Below are positions 1-11,889 of a DNA stretch of 64,000 bases, one piece after another; positions within the stretch are counted from its first letter, which is position 1; the number at the start of each line of letters is the position of its first letter. Under the pieces are notes generated by a model. That model had not been told where the DNA came from. It was given only the letters and a program-made list of their open reading frames with translations, and searched no databases. The stretch comes from Zygaena filipendulae (Eukaryota; Arthropoda; Insecta; Lepidoptera; Zygaenidae). Both the position numbers and the translations under genes were made by a program. Location of the stretch: positions 5,312,501 through 5,376,500 of the forward strand of contig OU015659.1 in NCBI GenBank assembly GCA_907165275.2, read 5' to 3'.

Positions 1-418
1 TAATAAATATTCAGTGTTGAAAGCAAACGTAAACCGCAGGGCCCATTTAGCAGGAGGTCATTAATAAAGGTGGTTAAAGAATTTTACATAGGGAGCGTAT
101 GCGCGACGCCGGGAAAGGGTCGTCGCAAGTTGAGCATAATGAATTAAATTAACTCCGGCTGATAACCTCTGCACGCAGTATCGGAGACTTCGGAAAGACT
201 TTGGAGATTACTTTTATTCCTGGATGTGACTTCTAAGGGATAAAATTTATCAGAATTCAAAATTCGAAAATTCAAAACAATATGTTTATTACTTAGGATC
301 GGTACAATCACATACATACCTATAATCGTCAGCAAGCGGTTCTTAAAATTAAGTTAATGAATTACTGTCAGTTCGGAACGCGCACTCTACTGAGAAGAAG
401 ACAAGAAACTCAGCAGCG
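1..418. other. Intergenic, nothing recognised
   Basis: I see no coding potential, repeat end or RNA gene here. The short open frame at 144-335 has no recognisable features. Confidence 0.5.
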
Positions 419-1137
419 TTGTCTTTTTAACCGACTTCCAAAAAGAAGGAGGTTATGCATTCGGCTGTTTGTAAAGGTAGCATTAGTTGTTTAGAAACCA
501 TATAAAAGTTAACGAATCAGAACTAGTGAAATACCTATAATTGAGTAGTTCCGATGACCATTTGTGGTCTTCATCATCAGTTCCACTTCTTCAATCTTTG
601 ATTTCCGAAAACAAACAAACCATTTACTATAAATAATACAAAAATCACTATAGGTGTACCTATAGTTTTTGAAGAGTTCCCTCAAGTTTTTGAAGATTCC
701 ATCATCAGATCTCGACTTACTGATAAAGGAACTAATTTGGTAGTATACCCTTTCACGCATAAAAACAATTTTCCAAATCTGTCCAATCGAAACCCGTGAA
801 ATACGTATTATTTTTTAGTGGTTCCGATGACCACCCGTGGTCTTCATCATCAGTTCCACTTCTTCAAATTTTGCTTTCCGAAAGCAAATGAACGATTTAC
901 TATAAAAAATACCCAAATCTCTATAGGTGTGCCTATAATTTTTGAAGAGTTCCCTCGATTTCTCCAAGATCCCATCATCAGATCCTGACTTGGTGGCAAT
1001 GGGACCTAATTGGGAGTATACCCTTTCAAACAAAAAAGAAATTTTCAAATCGGTCCAACCGTCTTCGAGTAATCGAAAAAAAAAAAAACATACATAATAC
1101 AATCGAACATAGAAGTCCTTTTTGGAAGTCGGTTAAA
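419..1137 (-). repeat. Degenerate copies of the ACCGACTTCC repeat family
   Basis: Two decayed, overlapping copies of the element seen better preserved at 42,886-44,300. The ACCGACTTCCAAAAAG end is at about 429, and the GGTCATCGGAAC / GATGATGAAGACC body is read on the minus strand at about 545-575 and 818-850. The apparent ORFs with ...[17 protein letters not shown]... are spurious repeats of this element, not genes. Confidence 0.7.
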
Positions 1138-1140
1138 AAA

Positions 1141-1503
1141 TTAAAACCGACTTTTAATAACACAAAACTAAAAAGCCAAAAATAACAAAATACTGTTTTA
1201 ATCCAAAAGACAAAAACACACGTGATATCATTATTGGTTAGTGCTACCACTGATCGGTTTGAAGTCGGTGACAAGCCCAATATGCAGTGGGTAGATGAGC
1301 TAAGTCGACTCCCGCCACGAGCTTGTCGTGAGCAGAACAACCCAAGTGGGCAGACACAAGCGGGCTTGTCACCGACTTCAAACCGATCAGTGGTAGCACA
1401 AACCAATAATAATATTATAGTGTGTTTTTGTCTTTAGGATTAAATCGGTATTTTGTTATTTTTAGCTTTTGAGTTTTGTGTTTTTAGGAGTCGGTTTTAA
1501 TTT
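1141..1503. repeat. Foldback (inverted-repeat) module
   Basis: The left arm (1,141 to about 1,280) contains CCGATCAG-type and GGTGACAAGCCC sequence. It reappears reverse-complemented from about 1,362 (GGGCTTGTCACC) to 1,503 (AGTCGGTTTTAA), around a loop of about 80 bp. The same module sits inside the element at 42,886-44,300 (43,815-44,215), so it is a mobile unit rather than a local hairpin. Confidence 0.7.
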
Positions 1504-1977
1504 TTTTGTTAAAATTTTGTTTATTTATTATTGGTACAATCGGTAGCTTGGTACTACTTATAAATAGAATCATCTTATTGAGTACCGTACCTAGACATGT
1601 ACACGTAAATGAGTGTTTCGACCAATCTCTAATTCAATAGAACTAAACGTAGGTAGATAATATTGCAGAACTGAAATTGACTTATATTATAAAATTGTTT
1701 GTCTGATTTTAAGTAAGTATCGAACAGTATAAACGATTTTGAAGAAGTTTTTCGTCACTTTCTTACAATTAAATTAATAGGTATATGATAAAGCGTAGGT
1801 AGATAATATATAATTGAAAAATGTAACGTTTTGTTATAATCAGCCTTTTTATGTGAGTAAATAGTTCCTTTTTAAATAAATAGAGCAAATTATAAGTTTA
1901 ACTTATAAGTTTACGCATCAGCGATCAACGTCTCAAAAACAGGGGCTATTACCGATAACACTTTGATATCTTCACTA

Positions 1978-2172
1978 ATTGCGTAGTGGTAGGGCACTTT
2001 CTAGTGCTCGGCTGGCTAGCTACCACCTTCAAGTTGGAAATCTATCGCCAAGCACCTAATGGTGTATTCCAATAGCTTGAAACTACCCATTCCAGGTAAT
2101 CTCTTACCAGGTTACCTACCGGTTACCTACCCGTTGGCCCCATATGGCATAAAATAATAATAATAATAAAAT
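1978..2172 (+). repeat. Retroposon-like fragment with (AAT)n tail
   Basis: A block of moderate GC content, starting near GTAGTGGTAGGGCAC and running through repeated GGTTACCTAC motifs, ends in a simple AATAATAATAAT tail. That layout is typical of a SINE or LINE 3' end. Family not identified. Confidence 0.45.
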
Positions 2173-2289
2173 TCGTGTTTGTTTAAGTATCTACCTATTT
2201 GTAAAGCTATCAAACATGTCAGGGACACTAAACAGGTGAAACCGCGTGGAACAGCCAGTAACTTCATCAGTATAAAAAAACTGATAGGT

Positions 2290-2868
2290 ATGTTTATTTC
2301 TTGCTTTTTAGTGAGTCGGTTTGTAATTTAACTAAGTTACAATAGCCTAATGTCAACTGCTCATAACCTTTTACAAAATATTGCTTTTCCCGATGCAGGG
2401 ACGTTAATTTTTGAGGAGTTCTGCTGGTACACCAACATCAGTTCCACTTCACCATATACATTGTGACGAACATAAATTGTTTAGAAACCACATTAAAGTT
2501 AACGAATCGGAATCTGTCAAATACCTATTACTTAGTAGTTCCGATGACCATCTGCGGTCTTCATCATCAGTTCCACTTCTTCAAATTTTACTTTCCAAAA
2601 GCAAATAAACGATTTACTATAAAAAATACCCAAATCGCTATATGTGTGCCTATAATTTATGAAGAGTTCCCTCGATTTCTCCAAGATCCCATCATCAGAT
2701 CCCGACTTGGTTGCAATGGAACCTAATTGGGAGTATACCCTTTCAAACAAAAAAAGATTTTCGAAATCGGTCCAACCGTCTTCGAGTAACCGGTGAACAT
2801 ACATAAAAAAAAACATGCATACAATCGAACATAGAACCTCCTCCTTTTTGGAAGTCGGTTAAAAAACG
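2290..2868 (-). repeat. ACCGACTTCC family element copy
   Basis: Reverse-complement match to about 42,950-43,800. It ends at 2,868 with CCTCCTCCTTTTTGGAAGTCGG and includes the GATGATGAAGACC and GGGACTCTTC-type body. Internal open frames on both strands are shadows of the repeat. Confidence 0.75.
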
Positions 2869-2869
2869 A

Positions 2870-4460
2870 AGAAATAACGATTTTCTCTGGAATTATTATA
2901 AAAAAACATCTTGTAGCTTTCTATGAGTGAATTTTTTTTTATATAACAGATTCAGTACCTACCTAGTTTTTGAGTTTAGTCATTACAAACAAACAAACAT
3001 ACATAAAATCAAATCTTTTCTCTTTATAATGCAAATGCAGATTCGTGTAGACTACGTTATTTAGATACAAAAAAGGATATTGGTACCTAAATAGGTACAT
3101 AATAAATGCGGTACCCAAAGTAGGTAGGTACAAGCTCTATTTAGTTGGCATCATATTGGCATCAAGTTGGCATCATGTGATGTCCAAGCAGCATTATTAG
3201 TAATTAGGAAACAAAGGTATTTAATAGTCATTTTATTCATTGACTATTCCAGTGAAAACCATTTACTTGGTTGCCATTTATCTGCGTTTGAAAGGACTTT
3301 GGTAATGTCAAGTGGTCCGAATCCCAAGAGTTATGGGCATAACGCCTTCTCTGATTTATTTCCTTTGAGATTCACTTCGCATACATATGTATGGCACACA
3401 GAAAACAAAAACTCTTTGACTGTCCCTTTATGCATAGATAACTATCAGATACAGCTGCTTATGTTCCCAATGCAGTCTTTAGTCAGTGGATTCAGATTAA
3501 AACCAAAAGGATTATAATTATTGTAATAAATATGTTGAATCGTGTAATGGGCAATAGTTGACTAATTTTTTTTTATAGTCCGCCTTGTAGATTAATAAAA
3601 AATACACGTATTTTTTTCTTTTTTTACGTAAATAACATACATTGAGTTAAAATGAGTGATGTCAACATATTTAAGTACCTAGATATTGTTTCCTTTAATC
3701 ATGGACCAATAAAATTGGTCCATGCTTAAATTAACGCTGGTGAAACCGCGGGGCACAGCTAGTGAAAATATAAAAAAGTATAAATTAGGTATACAATCCT
3801 TAGGAGTCCCAAGGATTTTTTTTACTTTTACGAGTATTGAAATTACTGGAGAATGATAAAAATTTTTAGTCAATACGAAAAAAAATCATTACCTACCCAA
3901 AGTGAATTGCGCAGTTTTCTAAGTCAGGTATTTGTTTAAATAATAAATATACGAGCTTAATTTTCTAAAATACATGTTATCTAGCTCAAAATTCATCTAA
4001 TAAACAACAACAACCAACAAAGTGCTCGTAAAAATTAGAAACTAGGTAAACTTAAACGATGGAGAAAAAATAGCCAATTCCAGATACCTATCGCAAAAAA
4101 ATGTAACCTTTCAACCCGTTGATCCCACTATTTTCGGCAAAAGAACAATAGAGAATGCTTACTTCGGCGATAGTGCTGCCTCTATACATATTTCACGCAC
4201 GGTCACATAGTAATATGTGGGCGTCCAGTGTCCACGCAAAAAGATACCAGTAGTTGAGGTAAGACTAGATAGATTCGGTATCTAGAATAGTCAATTGGTA
4301 GTAAGGATTAAAAAAAATATTCAAAAACTAGCACATTTTTTTTTACAGACATTTGAAGTTGAAACTCTGAAAAGCTTGATTTAAGAAAAAGCATTTTAAA
4401 AGTTTGTGTGAAATAAAAAAACACACTTCTACTTGCTTGTTACATAGATTTTTATATATT
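2870..4460. other. Intergenic with one truncated MITE
   Basis: The only recognisable piece is a truncated copy of the TA-target MITE family at about 3,545-3,635 (ATGGGCA..GTTGACTA, then CCTTGTAGATTAATAAA). The plus-strand open frame at 3,167-3,517 (116 codons) has no motif or splice context I can support. Confidence 0.5.
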
Positions 4461-5980
4461 ACTAGCTGACCCCCGCGGTTTCACCCGCGGTAATTTCGGA
4501 GTTCCCACGGGAGTTCCAGGATAAAAATTACCCTATGTCACCCAAAATTACTTTAGCTTCCTTAAGTTTAAGAATTTTCAAAATTGGTTCAGTAGTTCCA
4601 GAGATTACAAACTCACAAAATCCGGAGTTCCCGCGGGAATTCCGGGATAAAAAGTACTCTATATCCCTCAGAATCACTGTAGCTTCCTATAAGTGAAATA
4701 ATTTTCAAAATCGGTTCAGTAGATCCAGCGATCACCCCCTAAAACCTCACAAACTCACAATCTTTGGAGTTCCCGCGGGAATTCCAGGATAAAAAATTGG
4801 TACCTTACGTCACTCAGGATCACTATAGCTTCCTATAAGTGAAAGAATTTTTAAAAACAGATCAGTAGATCCAGAGATAGCTGTTCTCCCGTGGATTTAC
4901 CCGCGGTGAATTTGGAGTTCCCGTGGGAATTCCAGAATAAAAGTACCCTATGACTCTCAGGATCACTATAGCTTCCTATAAGTAAAATAATTTTCAAAAT
5001 CGGATCAGTAGATCCAGAGATAGGTGTGCCCCGTGGTTGTACCCGCGAGAAATTCGGAGTTCCCGCGGGAATTCCGGAATAAAAAGTACTCTATGACACT
5101 CAAGATCACTGTAGCTTCCTATTAGTTATTAGTGAACGAATTTTCAAAATCGGTTCAGTAGATCCAGAGATTACCCCCCCACAACGTCACAAACTCACAA
5201 ACTTTTGCTCTTTATACATATTTATATTAGTATAGACTAGTATAGGCTAGCTGTCCCCCGCGATTTCATCTGCGGTAATTTCGGAGTTCCAGCGGGAATC
5301 CCGGGGAAAAAGTACTCTATGTCCTTCTTTGTACCCCTGACAGTAGTTTACGGTGATTAGCTGTTCCCCGCATTAATTCCGGAGTTCCCGCGGGAATTCC
5401 GGGATAAAAACTATCCTATCTTTTAAATTGGACTATATTATAAATGGTTACAAAATTTTATCAAAATCCGTTCTGTAGTTTCGGAGTCCATCGCGGACAA
5501 ACAACGTGACGTAAGATAAGATAGCTGTCCCCCGCGGTTTTACCCCGCGGTAGCTTCGGAGTTCCCGCGGAAATTTCACGATAAAAACTATCCTATCTTT
5601 TAAGTTGGGCTAAATTACAACATACTGACCAAATTCCATCATGATCGATTCAGTAGTTTAGAAGTCCATCGCGGACAAACAACGTGACACGTAATATATT
5701 ACTAGCTGTCCCCCGCGATTTCATCCGCGGTAATTTCGGAGTTCCCACGGAGGTTGCGGGAAAAAAGTACTCTATATCCTTCAGTTCCCGCGGGAATTCC
5801 GGGATAAAAACTATCCTATCTTTTAAGTTGGACCATGTTATAAATGCTTGCAAAATTTTAAAAAAATCCGGTCAGTAGTTTCGGAGTCCATCGCGGACAA
5901 ACAACGTGACACGTGATTTATATATATTAGACTAGCTGTCCCCCGCGATTTCATCCGCGGTAATTTCGGATTTCTATAGC
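4461..5980 (+). repeat. Tandem array of Lep1/MINE-1-like units
   Basis: At least eight partial units follow one another. Each carries a variant of CCCGCGGTTTCACCCGCGG, a GAGTTCCCGCGGGAATTCC inverted motif, a TAAAAAGTACTCTATG segment and a TTCAGTAGATCC/TCGGAGTCCATCGCGG tail. Unit heads (AGCTGTCCCCCGCG or variants) are visible at about 4,464, 4,880, 5,030, 5,248, 5,357, 5,522, 5,705 and 5,936. Elements of this style are known in Lepidoptera as Helitron-like, non-autonomous repeats. That assignment is from memory. Confidence 0.75.
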
Positions 5981-5996
5981 TATATAGAAATCCCGC

Positions 5997-6375
5997 ATAG
6001 CAGAGTGGAGGTCAGTTTTATTTCTTTGTTTTACAAATTAGTTTATCGTGATTAATATTGTGTGATTATGGTGGATTTTGCATAATAGTGATCCATTAGT
6101 GAAGAACAGTGTGCGGAAACAGTGAAATAAGATGAAATAGGGCGTTCATCGGGAGGTTTTCGTTTTACTATACAACTTCCCACAGAGCGTCCTATTAAGG
6201 TTCAACTGTGAAGATTTGCTGCCAAAAGTTCCGGTAAAACATCGAAATGCATCTCACCAATGCATTTGGATGTAAATAACTTCAGAAGAAGAAAAATACG
6301 AATAAATTGGCTATATGGACTAAGTTTCCTTCTGCCTTCCCCGAGAGGGGTAAACTTCACCAAAAAAAATATTTG
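5997..6375 (+). repeat. Dispersed repeat, tandem copy 1
   Basis: Begins AGCAGAGTGGAGGTCAG and ends GGGGTAAACTTCACC followed by an A run. It closely matches 6,419-6,795 along its whole length with scattered substitutions. The 3' A tract suggests a retroposed unit (SINE or LINE 5' fragment). Class not identified. Confidence 0.65.
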
Positions 6376-6418
6376 GCTTATAATAGTTGACACTTGAGGA
6401 GACTTTTGGCGGGATTTT

Positions 6419-6795
6419 CAGCAGAGTGGACGTCAGTTTTATTTCTTTGTTTTGCAAATTAGTTTATCGTGATTAATATTGCGTGAATATGGTCAAATTT
6501 GCATAATAGTGATCCATTAGTGATGAAAAGTGTGCGGAAACAGTGAAATAAGACGAAATAGGGCGTTCGCCGAGAGGTTTTCGTTTTTCTACAAAACTTC
6601 CCACAGAGCGTCCAATTAAAGTTCAACTGCGAAGATTTGCTGCCAAAAGTTCCGGTAAAGCATCGAAATGCATCTCACCAATGCATTTCAATGTAAATAA
6701 CTTCAGAAGAAGAAATATACTACTGAATTGGCTATATGGACTAAGTTTCCTTCTGCCTTCCCCGAAAGGGGTAAACTTCACAAAAAAAAAAAGTT
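6419..6795 (+). repeat. Dispersed repeat, tandem copy 2
   Basis: Second copy of the unit at 5,997-6,375, beginning AGCAGAGTGGACGTCAG and ending in an 11-A run. Both copies are followed by GTTGACACTTGA, so the duplicated segment extends slightly past the A run. Confidence 0.65.
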
Positions 6796-6799
6796 GACA

Positions 6800-7655
6800 C
6801 TTGACAGTTGAGTGTTGACTGTGATTTGTGAAGACTGAAGTGAAGTGTGAAACAGTTCATACAGAGTATACCGTCTTCATAACTTTCGTAAATAAAATTT
6901 AATTAAATCGGAAATAATTAGGACATTATTTACAAAAGTATAACTCAAGAAAGCATTAGTAAACCAAAGATCAACAGGTAAAGATTTTATTGACTATAAT
7001 ATCATCATATTTATTAAAATGTTATTTGTAAGCAATAGAGGTTTTAAAATTAAATGTTAGCGCGTGAATCACAAAAATTAATCTCGTGTTAATAAAAAAG
7101 AAAGTAGGTACCTACCTTAACATTTACAAAATAAACCTTTATAATATAATTTATGTTAAGTTTTCCATAAGTTTTATTATATTAGCACATAGTTTTTGTA
7201 ATATTTATTACAATTATTTATGTAGATTTATAAATGTTGACTAATATTATAAACTTAAATAATAACTTTCACTGAATCTGTACCTAACATTAGTTTATAT
7301 TTCAATGGGGCATTAGATCTTTTTTAATATCAAGTTCACCATAATAAATAAAAAAAATTGTCTAAAAAAGGTCAACAATATAATAAACAAAAAATCTATC
7401 TAGGTGCTGTATTTTGTAATAATTATTTTTTCACTTGTGGTGCAATTATTATTTAATAATAATAAGTGTTTAAAAAACTAGTTAACTACTAGGTACCTAC
7501 TAGCAGTCTCATTGATTATGATGACTTAAATTACCTATCTATATTTAATTTTTAAAAACCCTTTAAGTTGTTTCCGTAAAACACATTAAAATAGCTTAAT
7601 AAATTAAATTTGATTCTCTTTCATCAATAAAATTTAAAAATCAATTATATTATAA
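6800..7655. other. AT-rich stretch, possible untranslated exon at its start
   Basis: 6,800-6,978 reads like an insect 5' untranslated exon and ends at AACAG|GTAAAG, an acceptable splice donor. No coding frame supports it and no partner exon was found. The remainder is AT-rich and featureless. Confidence 0.25.
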
Positions 7656-7659
7656 AGAA

Positions 7660-7867
7660 CTAGCTGTTCCCTATGTTTTCACCCACGTTTCTTATGGAGT
7701 TCCTGTAGGAAATCCAGTATATATTTATACCCGATGTTCTTTTCTGTACCCCTGACAACATGCATGCAGAATTACATGATAATTGGTTGAGCAGTTAAGT
7801 CATGAATAAATTACAGAAAAATAGACAAACTAAGTAAGTTAATTTGTCATTTATAATATTAGTATGG
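7660..7867 (+). repeat. Old Lep1-like copy
   Basis: Begins AACTAGCTGTTCCC, has the CACCCACG and GAGTTCCTGTAGGAA motifs in diverged form, and ends TATAATATTAGTATGGATA, the usual 3' side of this family. Confidence 0.65.
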
Positions 7868-7869
7868 AT

Positions 7870-8590
7870 ACATTTTCAGGAAATTATTGATTTATAAAAT
7901 TTTCGAGTCTAAATACAATGAAACCTACTATTAGTTTGCTTGTAATAAGAGAGATTACACATTAAAAAAAAGCTTTTGTCAATTTAGAACAATTATTTCA
8001 GATAGATAATCAATTATTTTTTTCTATAAATAAATACAAAAGTTTCTATGTTTGATGTAGGAGGTATTCTGTAGAACTACTTAATCAATTCTAAAATATA
8101 GGATATCTGATGTATGACACTTTTTATCCCCAAAAATTTGAATTCTCAACAAAGTCCCATAATTTACCATGGCCATTTTGTGTATACCTAGGTAACTACT
8201 TAGAAGTAATTAAGATCTAGAGATATAATAAGAAAAAGTACTTACTCTCATTCCAATACAAAGAATTCCTGAAGGAATTATGAAACTGACACAGGTACCT
8301 ATAATAAAACTACAGGAAAACAGCTAGTGTCTATAAAGTTTTTTAACTTGATATTTTGTTTGCTTACTACTTACTTACTTACTTACTTTTGTTAGCTATT
8401 TACTGTTTATTCAACTTTTATTTTAGTGTTTTACTTCACTTATTTATTTATTTGTATCTTATTATTATTATTTTTCTCTATGCAAAAATTTTAATTATAC
8501 CTGTAGCACCACCCACTATTCTTATTTATTATTATTAATATTATATTATTAATAATAATTATTAATTATACTATCAATTTATTATTATTA
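7870..8590. other. AT-rich, nothing recognised
   Basis: Mostly A/T homopolymer and TTA/TAT-type low-complexity sequence, with a short ACTT tandem near 8,370 and ATT repeats from 8,460 to 8,600. No gene seen. Confidence 0.5.
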
Positions 8591-8595
8591 TTTCT

Positions 8596-8725
8596 TATTG
8601 TTACGGTTGCCTGGTAGAATTTGCTTTCTAGTAATAAGTCCGCGCTTTGTTGCCTACTTTAGTAATTTTTCTATGTATTTTTATTATCATGGTAACAATA
8701 AAAAATATTTATTGATTGATGTATA
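8596..8725 (+). repeat. LINE 3' untranslated tail
   Basis: GGTTGCCTGGTAGAATTTGC followed by TAATAAGTCCGC..TTTGTTGCC and an AATAAA-type end matches, from memory, the 3' UTR of common lepidopteran non-LTR retrotransposons. No coding part is attached, which is the usual result of 5' truncation. Confidence 0.65.
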
Positions 8726-8993
8726 GTAAAAAAGTCAAATTAATTATTCATAAATATTAATAAGAATATTAACTGAAATATATAACCATAGGTATATAGG
8801 TATTGTATGAATATAATTATATTCATTGATAAAAACTTGACTACTTCCTATTGCCGAAAAAATACCTATGCATTTTGCAAAATGTTAAAATTTATTTAGC
8901 TAAAGCTTACCCACCTACTTTGTTATCTTGTTCGTAATAATAAAATAGATAAATAATATTATATAGGTATGTTTTTAGAAATATACCTACATA

Positions 8994-9190
8994 CAGTGGC
9001 AGTCCTCCCATACAAGCCCAAGAGTCCGAACTGCCTAGCTGATGCGCTTGTTGTAGACTAGAGTATCAAATAGTATGAGTATTTATACTGGTACACTTCA
9101 TATGTACTTATTAAAATATTTGATACTCCACAGCAAGCACTTCAGCTAGGCAGTCCCGACTTTTGGGCTTGTATGGAAGGACTGCCACTG
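8994..9190. mobile_element. hAT-type MITE with 8-bp target duplication
   Basis: Terminal inverted repeats start CAGTGGCAGTCC on both ends (CAGTGGCAGTCCTCCCATAC left; reverse complement of the right end CAGTGGCAGTCCTTCCATAC) and extend about 30 bp. Direct 8-bp flanks CCTACATA lie at 8,986-8,993 and 9,191-9,198. An 8-bp duplication and CAGTG ends are hallmarks of the hAT superfamily. The 197-bp element has no coding capacity. Confidence 0.9.
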
Positions 9191-9243
9191 CCTACATACC
9201 TAATATTATTTTAACTGATGCAATACCATGAACAAATTTCATA

Positions 9244-9462
9244 CTATACATCCTCTAACCGCGAATGAAAATTATTAAAAACTTTCTTCGGCTTCAAAGC
9301 TGGTGTAATTGCTGCTATTTTACCACTGATATTCTCCTTGAGTTGATCGAAGTTTCTCGGATTATTACTGTAGAAGTGTAGACAGTGTTTGAAGTATCTC
9401 CACAAATAAAAGTCAGGAGGCGTCAAATCTGAACTACGAGGGGGCCATGGGATATATAACAA
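9244..9462 (-). pseudogene. Mariner-like transposase C-terminal remnant
   Basis: The minus-strand frame carries WPPRSSDLTPPDFYLWRYFK, the conserved segment just before and around the last catalytic acid of mariner/Tc1-type transposases, then a C-terminal stretch ending HSRLEDV and a stop. Only about 70 of the usual roughly 340 residues remain. The upstream end is fused directly to a Lep1-like copy near 9,470. No terminal repeats are visible, so this is a dead fragment. Confidence 0.75.
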
Positions 9463-9483
9463 GTAACAATATAGTACAAAACA

Positions 9484-9668
9484 AAGTCGCTTCCCGCTGT
9501 CTGTTTGTCTCTATGTATACTTAGATCTTTAAAACTACGCAACGGATTTTGATGCAGTTTTTTAATAGATAGAGTGGTTCAAGAGGAAGGTTTATACTTA
9601 TCGTTTATCCAGGAATTCCCGCGGGAACTCTGAAATTACTGGGGATAAAATCGCGAAGGACAACTAGT
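9484..9668 (-). repeat. Lep1-like copy with GTCT-type core
   Basis: Contains CTGTCTGTTTGTCT, CCGCGGGAACTCTGAAATTAC and ends GGACAACTAGTT, the minus-strand form of the family end. Confidence 0.75.
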
Positions 9669-10365
9669 TTACAATATATTGACAATCTCTTTTGTGTTTA
9701 TGTAGTTTAGTGGAAGACTTATAATAATAATCCGCTTATTGGACGATTTTTCTATTTTAGTCGGCTATCCTAGACGCGCGACTCTTTGTAGAGGGCCTAT
9801 ATTTGGTGAGGTAGGTACTCAATATGGGGCAAGTTATTACTCTGAGCTTGTACTATATTATGACATTGCTTCTAGCCAAATTTTATTTCAAAGTTTTGAG
9901 TCCCTTGCATCTATCTGTCAAAATATGTGGCATAAACGGCCGTTATTTTTTTTATTTCGTACTCAAAGATGTTCGGCTGTTTATCACTCTCACACATAAA
10001 TGGCTGAACTAAACAGACCCATAATCCTTTTGGCAAAATTTACATTAGGTACATACTGATGTACACCCCGTTATTACATAATTTATTTTAATGGAGGAAT
10101 TATATTACCTATGCCCTCGGTCAATATTTTCTTTGCAAAACAAACTGTACGTTTTCCAAGTACCTACCTATGTTCGGGTTCAAACCTTTGTTATAGGAGC
10201 GAGCGTGTTTATCGAAAGCTTGTTTTTATGCTTCCATAACAAAACAATAACACAGTGCCGCTATAATATCATAATTCAAAACAGATAATGTTCTTAACTT
10301 TACGTACCTATTCTATAACCTATAATGCCGCATCGATCGCGATTTTACATAAATCTATCTATACT
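9669..10365. other. Intergenic, nothing recognised
   Basis: Short open frames at 9,739-10,288 overlap in several phases, lack motifs and show no codon bias. I do not support a gene here. Confidence 0.5.
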
Positions 10366-10367
10366 TA

Positions 10368-10680
10368 CTAATCACTATTATAGAGCTAAATTTTGTGACG
10401 TTTGTGGGGGGTAACCTCTGGATCTACTGAACCGATTTTGAAATTTTTTCACTAATAAGAAGCTACAGTGATCCTTAGTGAAATAAGGTACTTTTTATTC
10501 CGGAATTCTCCCAGGAACTCCGGAGTTTGTGAGGTTGTAATCTCTGGATCTACTAAACCGATTTTGAAAATTGTTTCACTTAAAGGAGCTACAGTGATCC
10601 TGGCGGACATAGGGTACTTTTATCCCGGAATTACCGCGGGAACTCCGACATTACCGCGGTTGAAACCTCGGGGGACTGTT
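10368..10680 (-). repeat. Lep1-like copy, internally duplicated
   Basis: Two TCTGGATCTACT(G/A)AACCGATTTTG blocks, each followed by an AGCTACAGTGATCCT segment, precede CCGCGGGAACTCCGACATTACC and GAAACCTCGGGGG. Confidence 0.7.
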
Positions 10681-10689
10681 GGTATTAAT

Positions 10690-11400
10690 ATTACATATTT
10701 ACAAGTAATGCGGAATAAATTAAGTAAATAACTTTACAGAAAATCTGAACTTTTACTTATGTTACTGTGTTAATATATTATAATATAGGAATAATATTAA
10801 AAGCAGGTAACTATAGTAAGTAAAGTATTTGTATTAGGCTACGGACAGCAGAGTAGAGTTTTCGCAATACTTCAGGAAATATTTGATACAAGCGACATTA
10901 AAAATTTCACTGAAAGCTATAGAGACTTTACGACGGCTATCTCCCCTAGGTATTGCTTTCGTATCACATACAAATAAAATCACACACTATCAAAAAGTGG
11001 GTAGCAAATAAAATATATTCACAAATATATGTCATGTCAATCAAATTGGTATTTTATGTGAAATTTACTTTGAAAAATTTATATTTAAAAGTAAGTAATA
11101 AAGTGTTTATATTTTAAAGTAAATGTTACCACAAGTACCTAGTTGATTGACTACACGTGTAACTATTAACTATATTTGTGTATATTTTTGTTACCTACTC
11201 GTATGTTTATATAAAACTACTCTTCCTGACTAACTGACTGACATATAGACTACCTGTAACTGATAAAGACTTGTTCATCTGACTTGTTCATGACGTCATC
11301 GCACAGCCCCAAGTGCTGGGCTTACAAAGATTTTTAATCCAAAAAGTATTTTAAAAATTAAACTGACTTGAAAACAAACTTGGAGAAATATACCTGTAGA
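10690..11400. other. Intergenic, nothing recognised
   Basis: AT-rich sequence without coding potential, repeat ends or RNA genes that I can recognise. Confidence 0.5.
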
Positions 11401-11404
11401 TTAA

Positions 11405-11812
11405 AAAATTTATCTTGTAGGTCCCCCGTGGTTTCACACATTTTGGAGTTCCAGCGGGAATTTTAGGATAAACTATATGTATAAACATTCCTCTTAAACA
11501 CTATCTATTGGTGAAAACTGCATGAAAATCTGTTTAGTAGTTTTTGAGTTGATCGCGAACAGACAGACAGACAGCCGCGGCGGAGGACTTTGTTTTATAT
11601 ATACATATAAAATGCTTTGTCCTGAATGAAACCGCTAATCGTAGAAACCTGAAACTTGGAGGCTGTTTCTTGTATGACGTAGGCATCCGACAAGAAAGGA
11701 TTTTTGAAAATTCAACCCCTAAGGGGATGAAAAGGGGTTGCAAAGTTTGTATGTAACAATTCCACGGGAACTACGAAATTATCGCGGGTGAAACCGCGCG
11801 GGACAGCTATTA
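11405..11812. repeat. Two Lep1-like copies meeting tail to tail
   Basis: A plus-strand copy (about 11,410-11,575, ending in a CAGACAGACAGACAG microsatellite) runs into a minus-strand copy (about 11,590-11,812, ending CGCGGGTGAAACCGCGCGGGACAGCT, of which the last bases are the family head). The short GTCT array lies at the join. Confidence 0.7.
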
Positions 11813-11889
11813 TTATAATAATATGTAAAAAAAAACATACGCGACGAATTGAGAACCTCCTCCTTTTTGGGAAGTCTGTTAAAAGTCTC

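Noticed and set aside
815..1102. Open frames with [17 protein letters not shown] (also at 509, 2,532 and 43,073) as a protein family
   Set aside because: They follow every copy of a repeated DNA element on either strand, include simple drift and stops, and lack any protein-like conservation.
3167..3517. 116-codon plus-strand open frame
   Set aside because: No recognisable motif, no splice sites that would extend it, and no upstream signals. Could be chance in a window of this size.
4461..5980. CRISPR-like array
   Set aside because: Units are long and imperfect, spacers are not of constant size, and the sequence is a dispersed lepidopteran repeat in an intron-rich eukaryotic genome.
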